DNA of 44,761 nt from contig CAZSMU010000013.1 of assembly GCA_964607915.1 (NCBI GenBank), forward strand, positions 1 to 44,761, read 5' to 3'. This document shows positions 1 to 9,270 of this stretch, piece after piece; positions within the stretch are counted from its first letter, which is position 1, and every line of letters starts with the position of its first letter. The notes under the pieces are model-generated. The model was not told where the DNA came from and made no database searches. It saw nothing but the letters and a program-made list of their open reading frames with translations. The translations under genes and the position numbers were made by a program. The stretch comes from JADJPL01 sp964607915 (GTDB taxonomy: Bacteria > Bacteroidota > Bacteroidia > Chitinophagales > Saprospiraceae).

Positions 1-1013
1 CCACCCCAGCTCACCGCCATGAAGATATGCTTTAGCGATTCGCAGAAGCCCGCAATTTCCCGCCGCGACGATGCGTGGAGATAAAAGCTGAACAGGCCGC
101 AGGCGCCTTCCATTTGCTGCGCGGCCAGGTGGGCCTGGGGAAAGGTGTCGTCCAGAGGGAACAACACCCGCTCGACGCGGGGATGGGCATTCAAAAACGC
201 GACGACCTCCCGGGTGGTGCGACTACAACGCTCCAGGCGCGCGGGCAGGGTACGCAGGCCGCGAATGAGCAGCCACGCATTGAACGGTTGTATCCCGCTG
301 CCGATATTGAGGTACTCGCTGTCAAAAATCTTCTTGATCAGGGCGCGGCTGCCGCTCAATACGCCCGCGACCGTATCGCTGTGCCCCCCGATGTACTTGG
401 TCGCGCTTTGCAGCACGAGATCTATGCCCATCCCGATAGGCCTTTGGTAGAGCGGGGTAGCATAGCTGTTATCGCATATCGTAACGATGCCGTTTTCTTT
501 TGCCCAGTGGGCGGCTGCGCGCAGGTCCTGCAGTTCAAAGGACCAACTGGAGGGACTCTCCAGGTACAGCAGACGGGTGTTGGGACGCCGGGCCTCCCGG
601 ATGAGGGACATATCGCGGCCGTCCACGTACGTCGTGCTTACGCCAAAGCGGGGTAGAATGACATCAAAGGTGCGCTGCGCCCAGGTGTAGGGATTCCGCA
701 CACTGATGATGTGATCGCCTGACTTCACGTTGGCCAGGACAGCGGCAAAAATCGCAGCGGCACCGCTGTTGAAAACCAGGGCATCCTCTGCCCCATCGAG
801 AGCGGCCAGCTTCTTGCGCAGGATATCCACCGTAGGATTCAGCCCGCGGCTGTAGAGGTAGCCGCTGTATTCGTCTTCAAAAAGCCCGGCCAGCTCATCT
901 ACACTCCGCGCCCGGAAATTGCTGGTCTGTACGATAGGAGGTGCCACCGCGTTGAAGTAGTCCTCCCGGTTTTCTGCAAACTCGTTGATTATAAAAGATA
1001 TATCCAAATCCAT
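1..1013 (-). CDS. Cys/Met metabolism PLP-dependent lyase (3' end outside window)
   Basis: The gene starts at ATG 1013 and runs off the left edge of the window, so about 337 N-terminal residues are visible. It belongs to the cystathionine gamma-synthase/beta-lyase/methionine gamma-lyase family, cytoplasmic PLP enzymes of sulfur amino acid metabolism. The PLP lysine lies in SATKYIGGHSD (Lys about 206), the substrate-loop signature YSRGLNPT is near residues 54-61, and the cofactor-contacting stretch FNSGAAAIFA is near 81-90. Family members differ in reaction (gamma-replacement, beta-elimination, gamma-elimination) and the visible part does not settle which. The next gene upstream on the same strand is the amino acid permease ending at 1040, only 26 nt away. 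The two probably share a transcript, which would fit uptake and breakdown of an amino acid (inference). Family assignment is secure; exact reaction is not. Confidence 0.9.
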   Translation of the reverse strand, partial: MDLDISFIINEFAENREDYFNAVAPPIVQTSNFRARSVDELAGLFEDEYSGYLYSRGLNPTVDILRKKLAALDGAEDALVFNSGAAAIFAAVLANVKSGDHIISVRNPYTWAQRTFDVILPRFGVSTTYVDGRDMSLIREARRPNTRLLYLESPSSWSFELQDLRAAAHWAKENGIVTICDNSYATPLYQRPIGMGIDLVLQSATKYIGGHSDTVAGVLSGSRALIKKIFDSEYLNIGSGIQPFNAWLLIRGLRTLPARLERCSRTTREVVAFLNAHPRVERVLFPLDDTFPQAHLAAQQMEGACGLFSFYLHASSRREIAGFCESLKHIFMAVSWG

Positions 1014-1039
1014 GGCAAAGATTTTTTAAGCCTGATACT

Positions 1040-2464
1040 TCAAACAGATGGTTCCTCCCTCCGGCCCGTCTTTTTTTTGTGGTAAAAAAGAAAGTAGGCT
1101 CCCAGGAACAGGAGTAAAAGCGCCATGCCCAGCGCTGCCGATGCAGGGCTTTTCACCACCACGGCTACCGCCACAGAAGCATACGCGAGTACGAAAAAGC
1201 CGGCAAAAAAAGGCGTGAACCGCTTGAGCTGGCCATGGACGGAGGCTTCCCCTTCCCTTCTTTTTCGGAGAATGAAAATCGTGGCCGCCGACGTACACAT
1301 GCCGATACTGTCGAGAAACATCGTGAACCCCAATATCTTGTCCACCCCGCGGCCTATAAAAACCACTAATATCGTCGCTATGGCAAATACCGTCAAGCCG
1401 GGAACCATCGCACCACTGCCCGGACTGCGCCAGGAGAACAACTTCGGGAACACGCCGTCGCCGCTCATGGCAAACATCATGCGGGGATTCGTCATCAATT
1501 GGATGTTGACGTAAGACATCACCGACAGAAACATGATGAAGTCAAATACCTTGGCACCTACGGGGCCAAACCAGGCTTCGCAGAGCAGCGCCCCGAGCGC
1601 GGATGCGTTTTTCATCTCCTCGAAGCCGACCACTTCCGTGTAGGCGTAGTTGATGGACAGGTAGAGCAACAGGATAATACCCAGCCCAAACACAATGCCC
1701 TTCCGAAGCGTGGGCCCCGTCTCCATTTCGCTCCCAAAGTTGATCGTATGCTGGTAGCCGCCAAAAATAAACGAAACCGTGATGAGGCTGGCCATGAGCA
1801 GGAACAGGCCGTTGCTGCCGTCATAGACGTACAAGACGCCCTCCTCATATCCATGCGGGGCCACTTTTTCTCCTGAAAAGACTGCGGAAATCAGCAGTAC
1901 GACCAATGCTATTTTCACCACCGTCATCGCGTTCTGCGCCCAACTGCTGGTTTTGAGCCCGAGCATATTGACACTATAGAACAAGGCAACGGCCAGAAAC
2001 GCTACCAAGGTATTGAACAGCGGCCCCGCCGGCTTGCCAAAGAGGAGGTCGCCTACAAAATCCGAGCCGACCAGTGCTACAATGGCCAGGGAAGCAGCAT
2101 TGCTCACCAGAATCAGCGCATTGACCGTGAACCCCACCGAGGGGTGGTAGCAATGTGCAAAAATTTTGTAGTAGCCTCCCATCACGGGTAGTCGGGCACC
2201 GATTTCGGCGTAGGTGAGCGCCCCCATCAGGGCCATGAGCCCCCCGAGGGCCAGGGCAGCAAAGAAAATGGTTTTCGTCCCGGAGGTCGCTGCAATCAAG
2301 GCGGGGATCTTGAAAATACCCATGCCCATAATCAGNNNNNNNNNNNNNNNNNNNNNNNNNNNNNNNNNNNNNNNNNNNNNNNNNNNNNNNNNNNNNNNNN
2401 NNNNNNNNNNNNNNNNNNNNNNNNNNNNNNNNNNNCAGCCTCCTTTCTCTGCAAGTGTACGCAT
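1040..2464 (-). CDS. APC-superfamily amino acid permease, interrupted by assembly gap
   Basis: A multi-spanning inner-membrane transporter of the amino acid-polyamine-cation superfamily. The stretch MGMGIFKIP just after the gap matches the unwound first helix of APC transporters (G-x-G-I-F). It is followed by about eleven more hydrophobic segments, including a GGYQHTINFGSEM stretch typical of the middle of these proteins, and a basic C-terminal tail. A run of exactly 100 N removes roughly the first 30 residues of helix 1. The start ATG 2464 (beginning MRTLAEKGG) is my best choice, but it lies on the far side of the gap. Since 100 N is a placeholder length, its frame relation to the rest is unproven. 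The substrate cannot be told from sequence. The gene lies 26 nt upstream of the PLP lyase gene and is divergent from the esterase gene. Confidence 0.8.
   Translation of the reverse strand: MRTLAEKGGXXXXXXXXXXXXXXXXXXXXXXXXXXXXXXXXXXLIMGMGIFKIPALIAATSGTKTIFFAALALGGLMALMGALTYAEIGARLPVMGGYYKIFAHCYHPSVGFTVNALILVSNAASLAIVALVGSDFVGDLLFGKPAGPLFNTLVAFLAVALFYSVNMLGLKTSSWAQNAMTVVKIALVVLLISAVFSGEKVAPHGYEEGVLYVYDGSNGLFLLMASLITVSFIFGGYQHTINFGSEMETGPTLRKGIVFGLGIILLLYLSINYAYTEVVGFEEMKNASALGALLCEAWFGPVGAKVFDFIMFLSVMSYVNIQLMTNPRMMFAMSGDGVFPKLFSWRSPGSGAMVPGLTVFAIATILVVFIGRGVDKILGFTMFLDSIGMCTSAATIFILRKRREGEASVHGQLKRFTPFFAGFFVLAYASVAVAVVVKSPASAALGMALLLLFLGAYFLFYHKKKTGRREEPSV
2336..2435. other. Assembly gap of 100 N
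   Basis: Exactly 100 undetermined bases, the usual placeholder for a scaffold join of unknown length. It lies inside the 5' part of the permease gene. Anything claimed about the permease start or the spacing of the divergent promoter region depends on the real gap length. Confidence 0.98.
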
Positions 2465-2483
2465 TAAATGGAAAATATTCCCA

Positions 2484-2491
2484 TACTTTTG
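2484..2491 (+). promoter_or_regulatory. Bacteroidota -7 box for esterase gene
   Basis: TACTTTTG is an exact TAnnTTTG match. It sits about 50 nt before the proposed TTG start of the esterase. No clear -33 TTG is seen 19-21 nt upstream. The overlapping region 2487-2511 carries a dyad TTTGC...CCTG...CAGG...GCAAA that could be an operator shared with the divergent permease gene (inference). Confidence 0.5.
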
Positions 2492-2540
2492 CACCTGCCC
2501 GGTCAGGCAAACACTAAAATACTTCGTACGCTTGTATTCC

Positions 2541-3344
2541 TTGACCAGAATAGAAACCAGTATCCCTTCGGCGCATCTGCAGCGCCAGGTCCGCCTCAGC
2601 ATCCTGCTCCCCCCGGGGTATTACCGAGAGGAGCGGCCCTATCCTTTGCTCTACTTCCACGATGGGCAGGATTTTACGGCGCTCGACCTGGAGGCGACCA
2701 TGCAGCGCCTCATTTCTGCGAAGGAAATACCGGCCTTCATCTGTGTCGGCATCCATGCACCCCGCGACCGCCACATGGTGTACGGCACTGCAAAACAGCC
2801 CGATTTTGCCGGGCGAGGTGCTAAAGCAGCCCTGCACAGCGCTTTTGTACGGGAAGAGCTGCGCACCTACCTGATGCGAAGCTACCGCATCCGGGAAGGG
2901 GCTGCACACCAGTACGTCGCCGGCTGTTCGCTCGGCGGGCTGGCAGCGATGGATCTCGTGTGGCACCACCCCGACTGCTTTTCCCGCGTAGGGGTGTTCT
3001 CCGGCTCCTTCTGGTGGCGCTCCCGCGACCTGGATCAAGGTTATGTAGAGGAGACCGACCGCATCATGCACGCCCTCGTGCGCCAGGGTAGCTACAAGCC
3101 GGGGCTCAAGTTCTGGTTTGAGGCCGGCACGGAAGATGAGACCAGCGACCGCAACCAAAACGGCATCATTGATGCTATAGAAGATACCCAGGACCTCATC
3201 TGGGAACTGTGGAAAAAAGGCTATCAGCCCGAACGGGACCTGCGCTACTTCGAGGTAGAGGGCGGGCGCCACAACCAGGAAACCTGGGGGCAGGCTATGC
3301 CCCATTTTTTGACCTGGCTATTCGAAAATGCACCAACCCCCTGA
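2541..3344 (+). CDS. Esterase D / enterochelin-esterase-like alpha/beta hydrolase
   Basis: An esterase of the PF00756 type, which hydrolyses ester or thioester substrates with a Ser-His-Asp triad. The N-terminal strand, LLPPGYY turn and YFHDGQD oxyanion-side motif are typical. The nucleophile is in AGCSLGG (Ser about 130), and a C-terminal GGRHNQETW supplies the histidine. No in-frame ATG precedes the conserved domain. The frame is open upstream, with TTG at 2532 and 2541, so I chose TTG 2541 as the most compact start (about 267 residues). No signal peptide is seen, so a cytoplasmic location is likely. The stop overlaps the start region of the next gene by 17 nt, suggesting translational coupling to the glycosyltransferase. 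The substrate is unknown. Confidence 0.82.
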   Translation: MTRIETSIPSAHLQRQVRLSILLPPGYYREERPYPLLYFHDGQDFTALDLEATMQRLISAKEIPAFICVGIHAPRDRHMVYGTAKQPDFAGRGAKAALHSAFVREELRTYLMRSYRIREGAAHQYVAGCSLGGLAAMDLVWHHPDCFSRVGVFSGSFWWRSRDLDQGYVEETDRIMHALVRQGSYKPGLKFWFEAGTEDETSDRNQNGIIDAIEDTQDLIWELWKKGYQPERDLRYFEVEGGRHNQETWGQAMPHFLTWLFENAPTP

Positions 3345-4803
3345 ACCCATGCGCGTCACGTCCCTCCTCGAACACAGCCGTCTTCTGCGTTTTGCGGTGC
3401 TGTCAGGCATAGCGGTGGCCCTGCGCATCCTTTCTTTTTTCCGAACCGTCATAGACCACGACGAATCCACTTACCTCGTCATCGCCGACGCAGTCCGCCA
3501 AGGGGCAATATACTGGGTAGATGCCATTGACGTCAAGCCGCCGGGGATATTCTGGCTCTACGCGCTGCTGCAAACCCTTTTCGGGAAAGCGATTTTCACC
3601 ATGCGCCTCTTTGCCGCGCTGTTCATAGCCCTCACCTCTTTTTTTCTCTTTGAAACGAAGAGGAAACTAGGCAGCGGGTTCCGGGCAGCCTGGGCATCGG
3701 CGCTGATATACTTGTTTTTGAATTCTTTGTTCACCTTCTATGGGGTGAGTCCGAATACCGAGACGTTTTTCGGCACCTTCGTCGCGGCGGCCTTTTGGCT
3801 GGCACTGGCGTTTCCCGGGCACATCGGATACTTCGCTTCCGGCCTGCTGCTGGGCTTTGGCTTTTTGATTAAACCCGTCGTGTGCTTTGACGGTCTTGCA
3901 CTGGGGGTTTTCCTGCTGTGGGATACCCCGCAAAGCATTCGAAAAATCAGTGCGCTGGCCTTTCTGGCACTGGGTTTTCTGTTGCCGTTTGCAGGGGCGT
4001 ATGCGCACTACCGCGCGATGGGCCATGCCGACACTTTTCTCTTTTACGCCTTTGAAGCGAGCAGCCGCTACCCGGTTTCGGCGGGGTGGGAGGAGTATCT
4101 CATCAGCGCCGTGGACACACTCCTCCGCTTTTTGCCGGTGACCTACTTTTTTTACGTGGCGCTGCGCCATCCGCAGACCCCTGCCTCTACGCGGCGGCTT
4201 GCCTGGATATGGGGGCTGTCGGTGTTGATCCCCATTTATTTACCGGGCAAATTTTTTGGGCATTACTTTATTCAGTTGTTTTTGCCCCTAAGCATGCTGG
4301 CCGGGGAATTTTTCGCCCTGCCGCGCCCGCTAAAGCCCGCTTTTATCGGGGCCCTGTTGCGCCCCAAAACTGCGTACACCTTGCTGGGATTGCTGGTACT
4401 GGCCAATTGGTTTTTGCAAAAAAAAGACTACATAGACCGCCCGGATGCCCCTGCTCGCGTCGCCCGGGAACTACAAGCGACGCTGAAGCCGGAGGAAACG
4501 CTCTACATCGCGAACTACCACCCCATTTTATACTATCTGCTCGATAAAAAAAGTCCTACCCCCTACATCCATCGCGGACTGATTTGGACTCCGGCACACC
4601 GCTATGCCCTCCAAATAGACCTGGAGCAGGAGATTGACCGCATCATCGCCGCAGGGCCCCATGCCGTCGTTGTGCAGGACTCTACCGATAGCCCGCGCCT
4701 GAACCGGTTTCTGGAGCGCAACTACCGGCGCACGCCATTAGGGGAAACAGAACGGGGTGCCAGACTTTACCTGTACCGACGTTCCAAGGCACCGCAAGAT
4801 TGA
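3328..4803 (+). CDS. GT39/ArnT-like membrane glycosyltransferase
   Basis: An integral membrane glycosyltransferase of the C-type (GT-C) fold, using polyprenyl-phosphate sugar donors. The first periplasmic loop carries DHDESTYL (residues 43-50), the acidic motif that provides the catalytic Asp in PMT and ArnT-like enzymes. About ten hydrophobic segments follow, then a soluble C-terminal part of about 120 residues containing YYLLDKKSP. The start at 3328 overlaps the esterase stop; a second ATG at 3349 would also preserve the first helix. The downstream methylase begins 40 nt after the stop. The acceptor (lipid A, protein or cell-surface glycan) cannot be inferred from the sequence. Confidence 0.8.
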   Translation: MHQPPEPMRVTSLLEHSRLLRFAVLSGIAVALRILSFFRTVIDHDESTYLVIADAVRQGAIYWVDAIDVKPPGIFWLYALLQTLFGKAIFTMRLFAALFIALTSFFLFETKRKLGSGFRAAWASALIYLFLNSLFTFYGVSPNTETFFGTFVAAAFWLALAFPGHIGYFASGLLLGFGFLIKPVVCFDGLALGVFLLWDTPQSIRKISALAFLALGFLLPFAGAYAHYRAMGHADTFLFYAFEASSRYPVSAGWEEYLISAVDTLLRFLPVTYFFYVALRHPQTPASTRRLAWIWGLSVLIPIYLPGKFFGHYFIQLFLPLSMLAGEFFALPRPLKPAFIGALLRPKTAYTLLGLLVLANWFLQKKDYIDRPDAPARVARELQATLKPEETLYIANYHPILYYLLDKKSPTPYIHRGLIWTPAHRYALQIDLEQEIDRIIAAGPHAVVVQDSTDSPRLNRFLERNYRRTPLGETERGARLYLYRRSKAPQD

Positions 4804-4843
4804 CCCCGCTGTTTATCCGCCCATACCAAAAGTGCCACAGATT

Positions 4844-5560
4844 ATGCGCGAACCCGGAATTTTATACCTCATACCGACCCCGCTGGGGGAAGATAGTCTC
4901 GCCGGTATATCGGAAGCCCTCATCGAGACGACGTTTGGGCTCGACTACTTCATCGTCGAACGCGGCAAAACGGCCCGGCAGTTCCTCAAACGCATCCGCT
5001 TCCCGCGTCCCCTTCAGGAACTGGAGTTCAGGGAACTCAACGAACATACCCCTGTGACGGCCCTGGACGAACTGCTCGCCCCAATATTGGCGGGCCGACC
5101 CGCCGGACTCATGTCGGAGGCAGGCTGCCCGGGCGTCGCCGACCCCGGCAGTGCACTCGTTTTGCTGGCCCACCGATATGGCGTACCGGTCATCCCCCTG
5201 GTAGGCCCTTCCTCCATCCTCCTCGCCCTGATGGCCTCGGGTATGAATGGGCAGCAGTTCCGCTTCCACGGCTATTTGCCGGCCAAGAAACCAGAATTGG
5301 TTCGACAAATCAAACGCCTGGAACAGCTTTCGGCGCAGGATAAAAGCACCCAGATATTCATCGAGACACCCTACCGCAGCGCATGGATGCTGGAAGCCCT
5401 CCTCCATGCCCTGTCGCCCAGCACACTGCTCACAGTAGCCGCTGACCTCACGCTACCCACTCAATTGGTGCGCACCCTGCCCGTGGCGCAGTGGAAGATA
5501 CTAAAGGAACTGCCCGATTTGCAAAAGCGCCCGGTGGTGTTCCTGCTCCAAGTTCCCTGA
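4844..5560 (+). CDS. RsmI-like SAM-dependent methyltransferase (tetrapyrrole methylase fold)
   Basis: A 238-residue protein of the RsmI/YraL branch of the tetrapyrrole methylase superfamily. True RsmI 2'-O-methylates C1402 of 16S rRNA. The N-terminus GILYLIPTPLG, the SEAGCPGVADPG motif (91-102) and the VGPSSILLALMASG stretch form the SAM pocket. I chose ATG 4844 because it falls at the family's usual N-terminus; the 29 upstream codons are still inside the preceding gene. It is slightly shorter than canonical RsmI and may be the paralogous form common in Bacteroidota, so the rRNA target is not assured. It lies in the same direction as the GT39-like gene. Confidence 0.85.
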   Translation: MREPGILYLIPTPLGEDSLAGISEALIETTFGLDYFIVERGKTARQFLKRIRFPRPLQELEFRELNEHTPVTALDELLAPILAGRPAGLMSEAGCPGVADPGSALVLLAHRYGVPVIPLVGPSSILLALMASGMNGQQFRFHGYLPAKKPELVRQIKRLEQLSAQDKSTQIFIETPYRSAWMLEALLHALSPSTLLTVAADLTLPTQLVRTLPVAQWKILKELPDLQKRPVVFLLQVP

Positions 5561-5578
5561 AACAAACCCGCGCCCCTG

Positions 5579-5599
5579 TTAGTTTTGATTTCAAACTAA
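5579..5599 (+). terminator. Short hairpin after the methyltransferase gene
   Basis: TTAGTTT (5579-5585) and AAACTAA (5593-5599) form a 7-bp perfect stem with a 7-nt loop, 18 nt after the stop codon. It lacks a clean downstream T run, so termination is only a possibility. Confidence 0.3.
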
Positions 5600-5691
5600 G
5601 GAAACATTTTAACAAAAAAATCGTTAGAGAAGCAGGTGGGGAATTGCTTTTATGAGCTGTCCTCTTTTTGTCCATTGTAAATAAAACCACT

Positions 5692-6711
5692 ATGACGACC
5701 ACCTTTGCATCTGCTGCGCAAGATCTGGAAAAAAGAGGTTTCCTCGATCTCGCGATTGACCCGGAGCTGGACTTATACGAAGAAATACGCCGCATAAAGC
5801 GGGAAAAGAACGCCGTCATCCTCGCCCACTACTACCAGGAGGCAGAAATCCAGGATATCGCCGATTTCATAGGAGATAGCCTGGAGCTCTCCCGGCGGGC
5901 AGCAAAAACAGAAGCGGATATCATTGTCTTTGCCGGAGTACACTTTATGGCAGAGACGGCAAAGATGCTCTCTCCTCAGAAAAAAGTACTGCTCCCCGAC
6001 CTCAAGGCGGGCTGTTCGCTGGCGGATTCCGCACCGGCGCCATTGTTCCGCAAGTTCAAAGAGAAGTACCCCGACCATGTGGTCGTCAGCTATGTCAACT
6101 GTTCAGCGGAGCTCAAGACCATGACGGATATTTGCTGTACTTCCACCAACGCCGTCCATATCATAAACAGTATTCCCGCCGACAAGCCCATCCTGTTTGC
6201 CCCCGACAAAAACCTGGGGGCTTATTTGATCAAAAAAACAGGCCGGGACATGGTGCTTTGGAACGGCTCCTGTATGGTACACGAAATTTTTTCTTTGGAA
6301 AAAATTACGCGGCTCATGGCCCGGCATCCCCGGGCCCTGCTGATCGCCCACCCCGAGTGCCGGGAGGAAGTACTGCAAAAGGCAGCTTTTATAGGTTCTA
6401 CGACCGGACTGCTCCAATTTGCCATCCATAGCCCCGAGCAGGAGTTCATCGTAGCCACGGAATCCGGCATCATCCACCAGATGGAGAAGGCCTGCCCGGA
6501 GAAGACCTTCATCCCGGCACCCCCCGACAATTCCTGTGCCTGCAACGAGTGCCCCCACATGCGGCTCAACACCCTCGAGAAGCTATACCTCTGCATGAAG
6601 TACGAACTCCCTGAAATCACGCTTCCGGAATGGGTCATCCGGGAAGGCAGGGTGTGTATTGACCGCATGCTGGAGGTTTCCGCCCAGGCCGGCTTGTTGG
6701 CCAGGGATTAA
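5692..6711 (+). CDS. nadA: Quinolinate synthase
   Basis: NadA condenses iminoaspartate with dihydroxyacetone phosphate to give quinolinate in de novo NAD synthesis, using one oxygen-sensitive 4Fe-4S cluster. The three pseudo-repeat domains are complete (about 339 residues). Cluster cysteines are visible in KAGCSLAD (Cys about 108), WNGSCMVHE (Cys about 194) and the C-terminal group CACNEC (282-287). Other family signatures include ILAHYYQ near 43-49 and FAPDKNLG near 169-176. I chose ATG 5692 rather than the upstream TTG at 5668 because family homology begins just after it. No nadB or nadC is adjacent, so it appears to be a stand-alone unit. The 131-nt upstream gap shows no exact -7 box. Confidence 0.95.
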   Translation: MTTTFASAAQDLEKRGFLDLAIDPELDLYEEIRRIKREKNAVILAHYYQEAEIQDIADFIGDSLELSRRAAKTEADIIVFAGVHFMAETAKMLSPQKKVLLPDLKAGCSLADSAPAPLFRKFKEKYPDHVVVSYVNCSAELKTMTDICCTSTNAVHIINSIPADKPILFAPDKNLGAYLIKKTGRDMVLWNGSCMVHEIFSLEKITRLMARHPRALLIAHPECREEVLQKAAFIGSTTGLLQFAIHSPEQEFIVATESGIIHQMEKACPEKTFIPAPPDNSCACNECPHMRLNTLEKLYLCMKYELPEITLPEWVIREGRVCIDRMLEVSAQAGLLARD

Positions 6712-6801
6712 GAGCGTAAGGTGGCATATACCATTTAGACTTCCTTTGTCGTTAAAGGCGGATGAGGCTACCTCACCTGCAAATTGTCAAGTTGTACTAT
6801 T

Positions 6802-7629
6802 GTGAAAAAACTCGCTTTCTGGCCATTGGTCTTTATCTTGGGGAGCTTGAACGCCCAAAAAGGGTGGGAGGCGGGCGTCATGGGGGGGGTAGCGTATTAC
6901 TTCGGCGACCTGAATACCAACTACTACCTCGGGCTGCCGAATGCGGCGGGAAGTGTGCTGGCCCGCTACAATTTCAACGAACGCCTCTGCTTTAAAATGG
7001 CAGCGGCATACGGTCATATCGAAGGCGACGATGCGTTATCCAAAAACATCTTTGAGCGCTCCCGCAACCTCAGTTTCCGCTCCCCCATCCTCGACGGCAG
7101 TGCAAATGTAGAGTTCAATTTCCTGCCTTACTTTCATGGGAGCAGGACAGAATTTTTCACGCCCTACGTCTTCGCCGGCATTTCGGTGTTCTCCTTTAAC
7201 CCCATGGCCTATTACCAAAACAAATGGGTCGAACTGCGCCCCCTCGGCACCGAAGGGCAGTTCAAAGGCGAAGAGTACTATGCCGTGCAGCCTGCCTTCT
7301 CTTTTGGAGGTGGTTTCAAAATGGATATCAACAGCGAGTGGAGCATCAATATAGAGGTTGCTGCCCGCAACGCTTCAACCGATTACCTCGACGATGTGAG
7401 CACGGTATATCCCGACATGCGCGACCTCGCCCGACAGCGCGGGAACATCGCCGTCGCCCTCTCTGATCGTTCCATAGAGCTTCCCCCCGTGCCGGGCAGT
7501 CAAATCGGAGAGGAGGGCAGTCAACGAGGCAATGGCAAGGAAAACGACCGCTATCTGTTCCTGCAGGCGGGCATTGTGCGCTATTTCGGTTCCCTTCGTT
7601 GCCCCGACCCCAAAGGTCGTTGGCGCTAA
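6802..7629 (+). CDS. PorG-like outer-membrane beta-barrel protein (DUF6089 type)
   Basis: A secreted barrel of about 275 residues. The N-terminus has a positive start (KK) and a hydrophobic core ending LGSLNAQ, a typical signal peptide. The mature part begins WEAGVMGGVAYYFGDLN and shows alternating aromatic strands, with a final strand ending RYFGSLRCP. This pattern matches the DUF6089/PorG family, an outer-membrane component of the type IX secretion system. There is no ATG at the family N-terminus, so GTG 6802 is the best start; TTG 6784 is an alternative. The rest of the secretion machinery is not in this window, so a role in type IX secretion is inferred from family only. A non-PorG barrel of the same fold cannot be excluded. 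Confidence 0.72.
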   Translation: MKKLAFWPLVFILGSLNAQKGWEAGVMGGVAYYFGDLNTNYYLGLPNAAGSVLARYNFNERLCFKMAAAYGHIEGDDALSKNIFERSRNLSFRSPILDGSANVEFNFLPYFHGSRTEFFTPYVFAGISVFSFNPMAYYQNKWVELRPLGTEGQFKGEEYYAVQPAFSFGGGFKMDINSEWSINIEVAARNASTDYLDDVSTVYPDMRDLARQRGNIAVALSDRSIELPPVPGSQIGEEGSQRGNGKENDRYLFLQAGIVRYFGSLRCPDPKGRWR

Positions 7630-7719
7630 AAGATTCCCTCGCGAACCTTGGCTCTGTTTGAGCTGTTTTCACAGCAGGGACTTTTGTTTTTTCGCCTCTC
7701 GACCAGAAAATTTAATGCC

Positions 7720-9261
7720 ATGCCATTTTTCGACACGCTGATAAAGCGCAGTTCAACGCTAAACATAAAGCTGGAAAACAGGCTTTTACAAACCTCGCCT
7801 ATCCAACATCAGCGCAACACCCTGCATCGGCTGCTGCGCAAGGCGGATTCCACGTCCTTCGGGCAGTACTACGATTTTAAAGATATCCTGCGCGCCGACC
7901 GCCCCGATCAGGCTTTTCAGGAGACGGTTCCGCTCTTTGACTATACCAGCATGTACGAGCGCTGGTGGCACATGTCGCTCAACGACGTGGAAAATGTGTC
8001 CTGGCCGGGCCGCATTAAGTACTTTGCCTTGAGTTCCGGCACCTCCGGGGCTTCCAGCAAGCATATTCCCGTAAGCGACGATATGCAGCGCGTCATGCGG
8101 CGGGGGGCGGTGAAGATGTTTTTCGCACTCACCCGATTCCCCATTGACCCCCAACTGTTCACTAAAGGCATGATGATGCTCGGGGGCTCGACCGACCTCA
8201 CCGACGAAGGCGATCACTTCGTCGGCGACCTAAGTGGTATCAACGCCAGCAAGCAGCCGTTCTGGCTCAGGCCCTACTACAAACCGGGCGCTAAAATCTC
8301 CAGGCTCCGCAGCTACGACGAACGCATCGCCGAAATCGTCAAAAAAGCGGCCGATTGGGACATCGGCTTCCTGGTAGGCATCCCCTCCTGGCTCCAACTG
8401 ATGATCGAACGCATTCTCGACGCACATCAAGTGGAAACCATACACGATATATGGCCCAACCTAAAGGTTTTTGTACACGGCGGCGTCCATTTCGAACCCT
8501 ATAAAAAAGGATTCGAACGGCTCACGGCACAGCCCCTCGTCTATATGGATTCCTATCTCGCCTCCGAGGGCTTCATAGGCTTCCAGGCCAGGCCCGAAAC
8601 GCGCGCTATGAAAATGTTGCTGCAAGGGGGTATCTTCTACGAATTCATACCGTTCAACAGCAACCACTTCGATGAAGAAGGAAACCTGATCGGCAGCCCT
8701 AAGCCCCTGCTCATCCACGAAGTAGAGCCCAACATAGATTATGCCCTGGTGCTCAGCACCTGCTCCGGAGCCTGGCGATACCTCATCGGCGATACCGTGC
8801 GCTTCACCGATTTGCAGCAGAACGAAATCATCATCAGCGGACGCACCAAACACTACCTCAGCATCTGTGGCGAACACCTGTCGGTGGACAATATGAACCA
8901 GGGTATTCAGCACGTCGAGGAACAGTTGAATACCAGCATCCCCGAATTTACCGTTTCGCCCATCCGATCCGGTTCTTTTTTTGGCCACAAATGGTATGTT
9001 GGTGCCGACCCGCTTGTATCCCCAACACAAATCCTGCCCCTACTCGACCAGCGGCTCAAGGAGGTCAACGACGACTACCGCATCGAACGGGCCACAGTGC
9101 TCAACCGGGTAGAAGTGGAAGTTATCCCGGTATCCCTGTTTTACAAATGGCACGAAATCCAAGGTAAAATGGGAGGGCAAAACAAGTTCCCCCGCGTGAT
9201 GCGGCATGAAAACTTTCGGGAGTGGGAGGCCTTCGTAGCCCAAAACTACCCAAACCAATAA
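7720..9261 (+). CDS. GH3 auxin-responsive promoter family acyl-adenylating enzyme
   Basis: A full-length bacterial GH3 protein of about 513 residues. GH3 enzymes belong to the ANL superfamily and adenylate a carboxylate before conjugating it, usually to an amino acid. The ATP-binding loop is seen in ALSSGTSGASSKHIP (near 106-120), YMDSYLASEGFIGFQ corresponds to the central adenylate motif, and SGRTKHYLSICGEHLS is the C-terminal hinge. I chose ATG 7720 since the upstream extension is hydrophobic and not family-like. Substrates of bacterial GH3 proteins are largely unknown. The LysE exporter gene starts 9 nt downstream, so the two are probably cotranscribed. A conjugate or amino acid could be the exported compound (inference). 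Confidence 0.9.
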   Translation: MPFFDTLIKRSSTLNIKLENRLLQTSPIQHQRNTLHRLLRKADSTSFGQYYDFKDILRADRPDQAFQETVPLFDYTSMYERWWHMSLNDVENVSWPGRIKYFALSSGTSGASSKHIPVSDDMQRVMRRGAVKMFFALTRFPIDPQLFTKGMMMLGGSTDLTDEGDHFVGDLSGINASKQPFWLRPYYKPGAKISRLRSYDERIAEIVKKAADWDIGFLVGIPSWLQLMIERILDAHQVETIHDIWPNLKVFVHGGVHFEPYKKGFERLTAQPLVYMDSYLASEGFIGFQARPETRAMKMLLQGGIFYEFIPFNSNHFDEEGNLIGSPKPLLIHEVEPNIDYALVLSTCSGAWRYLIGDTVRFTDLQQNEIIISGRTKHYLSICGEHLSVDNMNQGIQHVEEQLNTSIPEFTVSPIRSGSFFGHKWYVGADPLVSPTQILPLLDQRLKEVNDDYRIERATVLNRVEVEVIPVSLFYKWHEIQGKMGGQNKFPRVMRHENFREWEAFVAQNYPNQ

Positions 9262-9270
9262 AACCCGACC

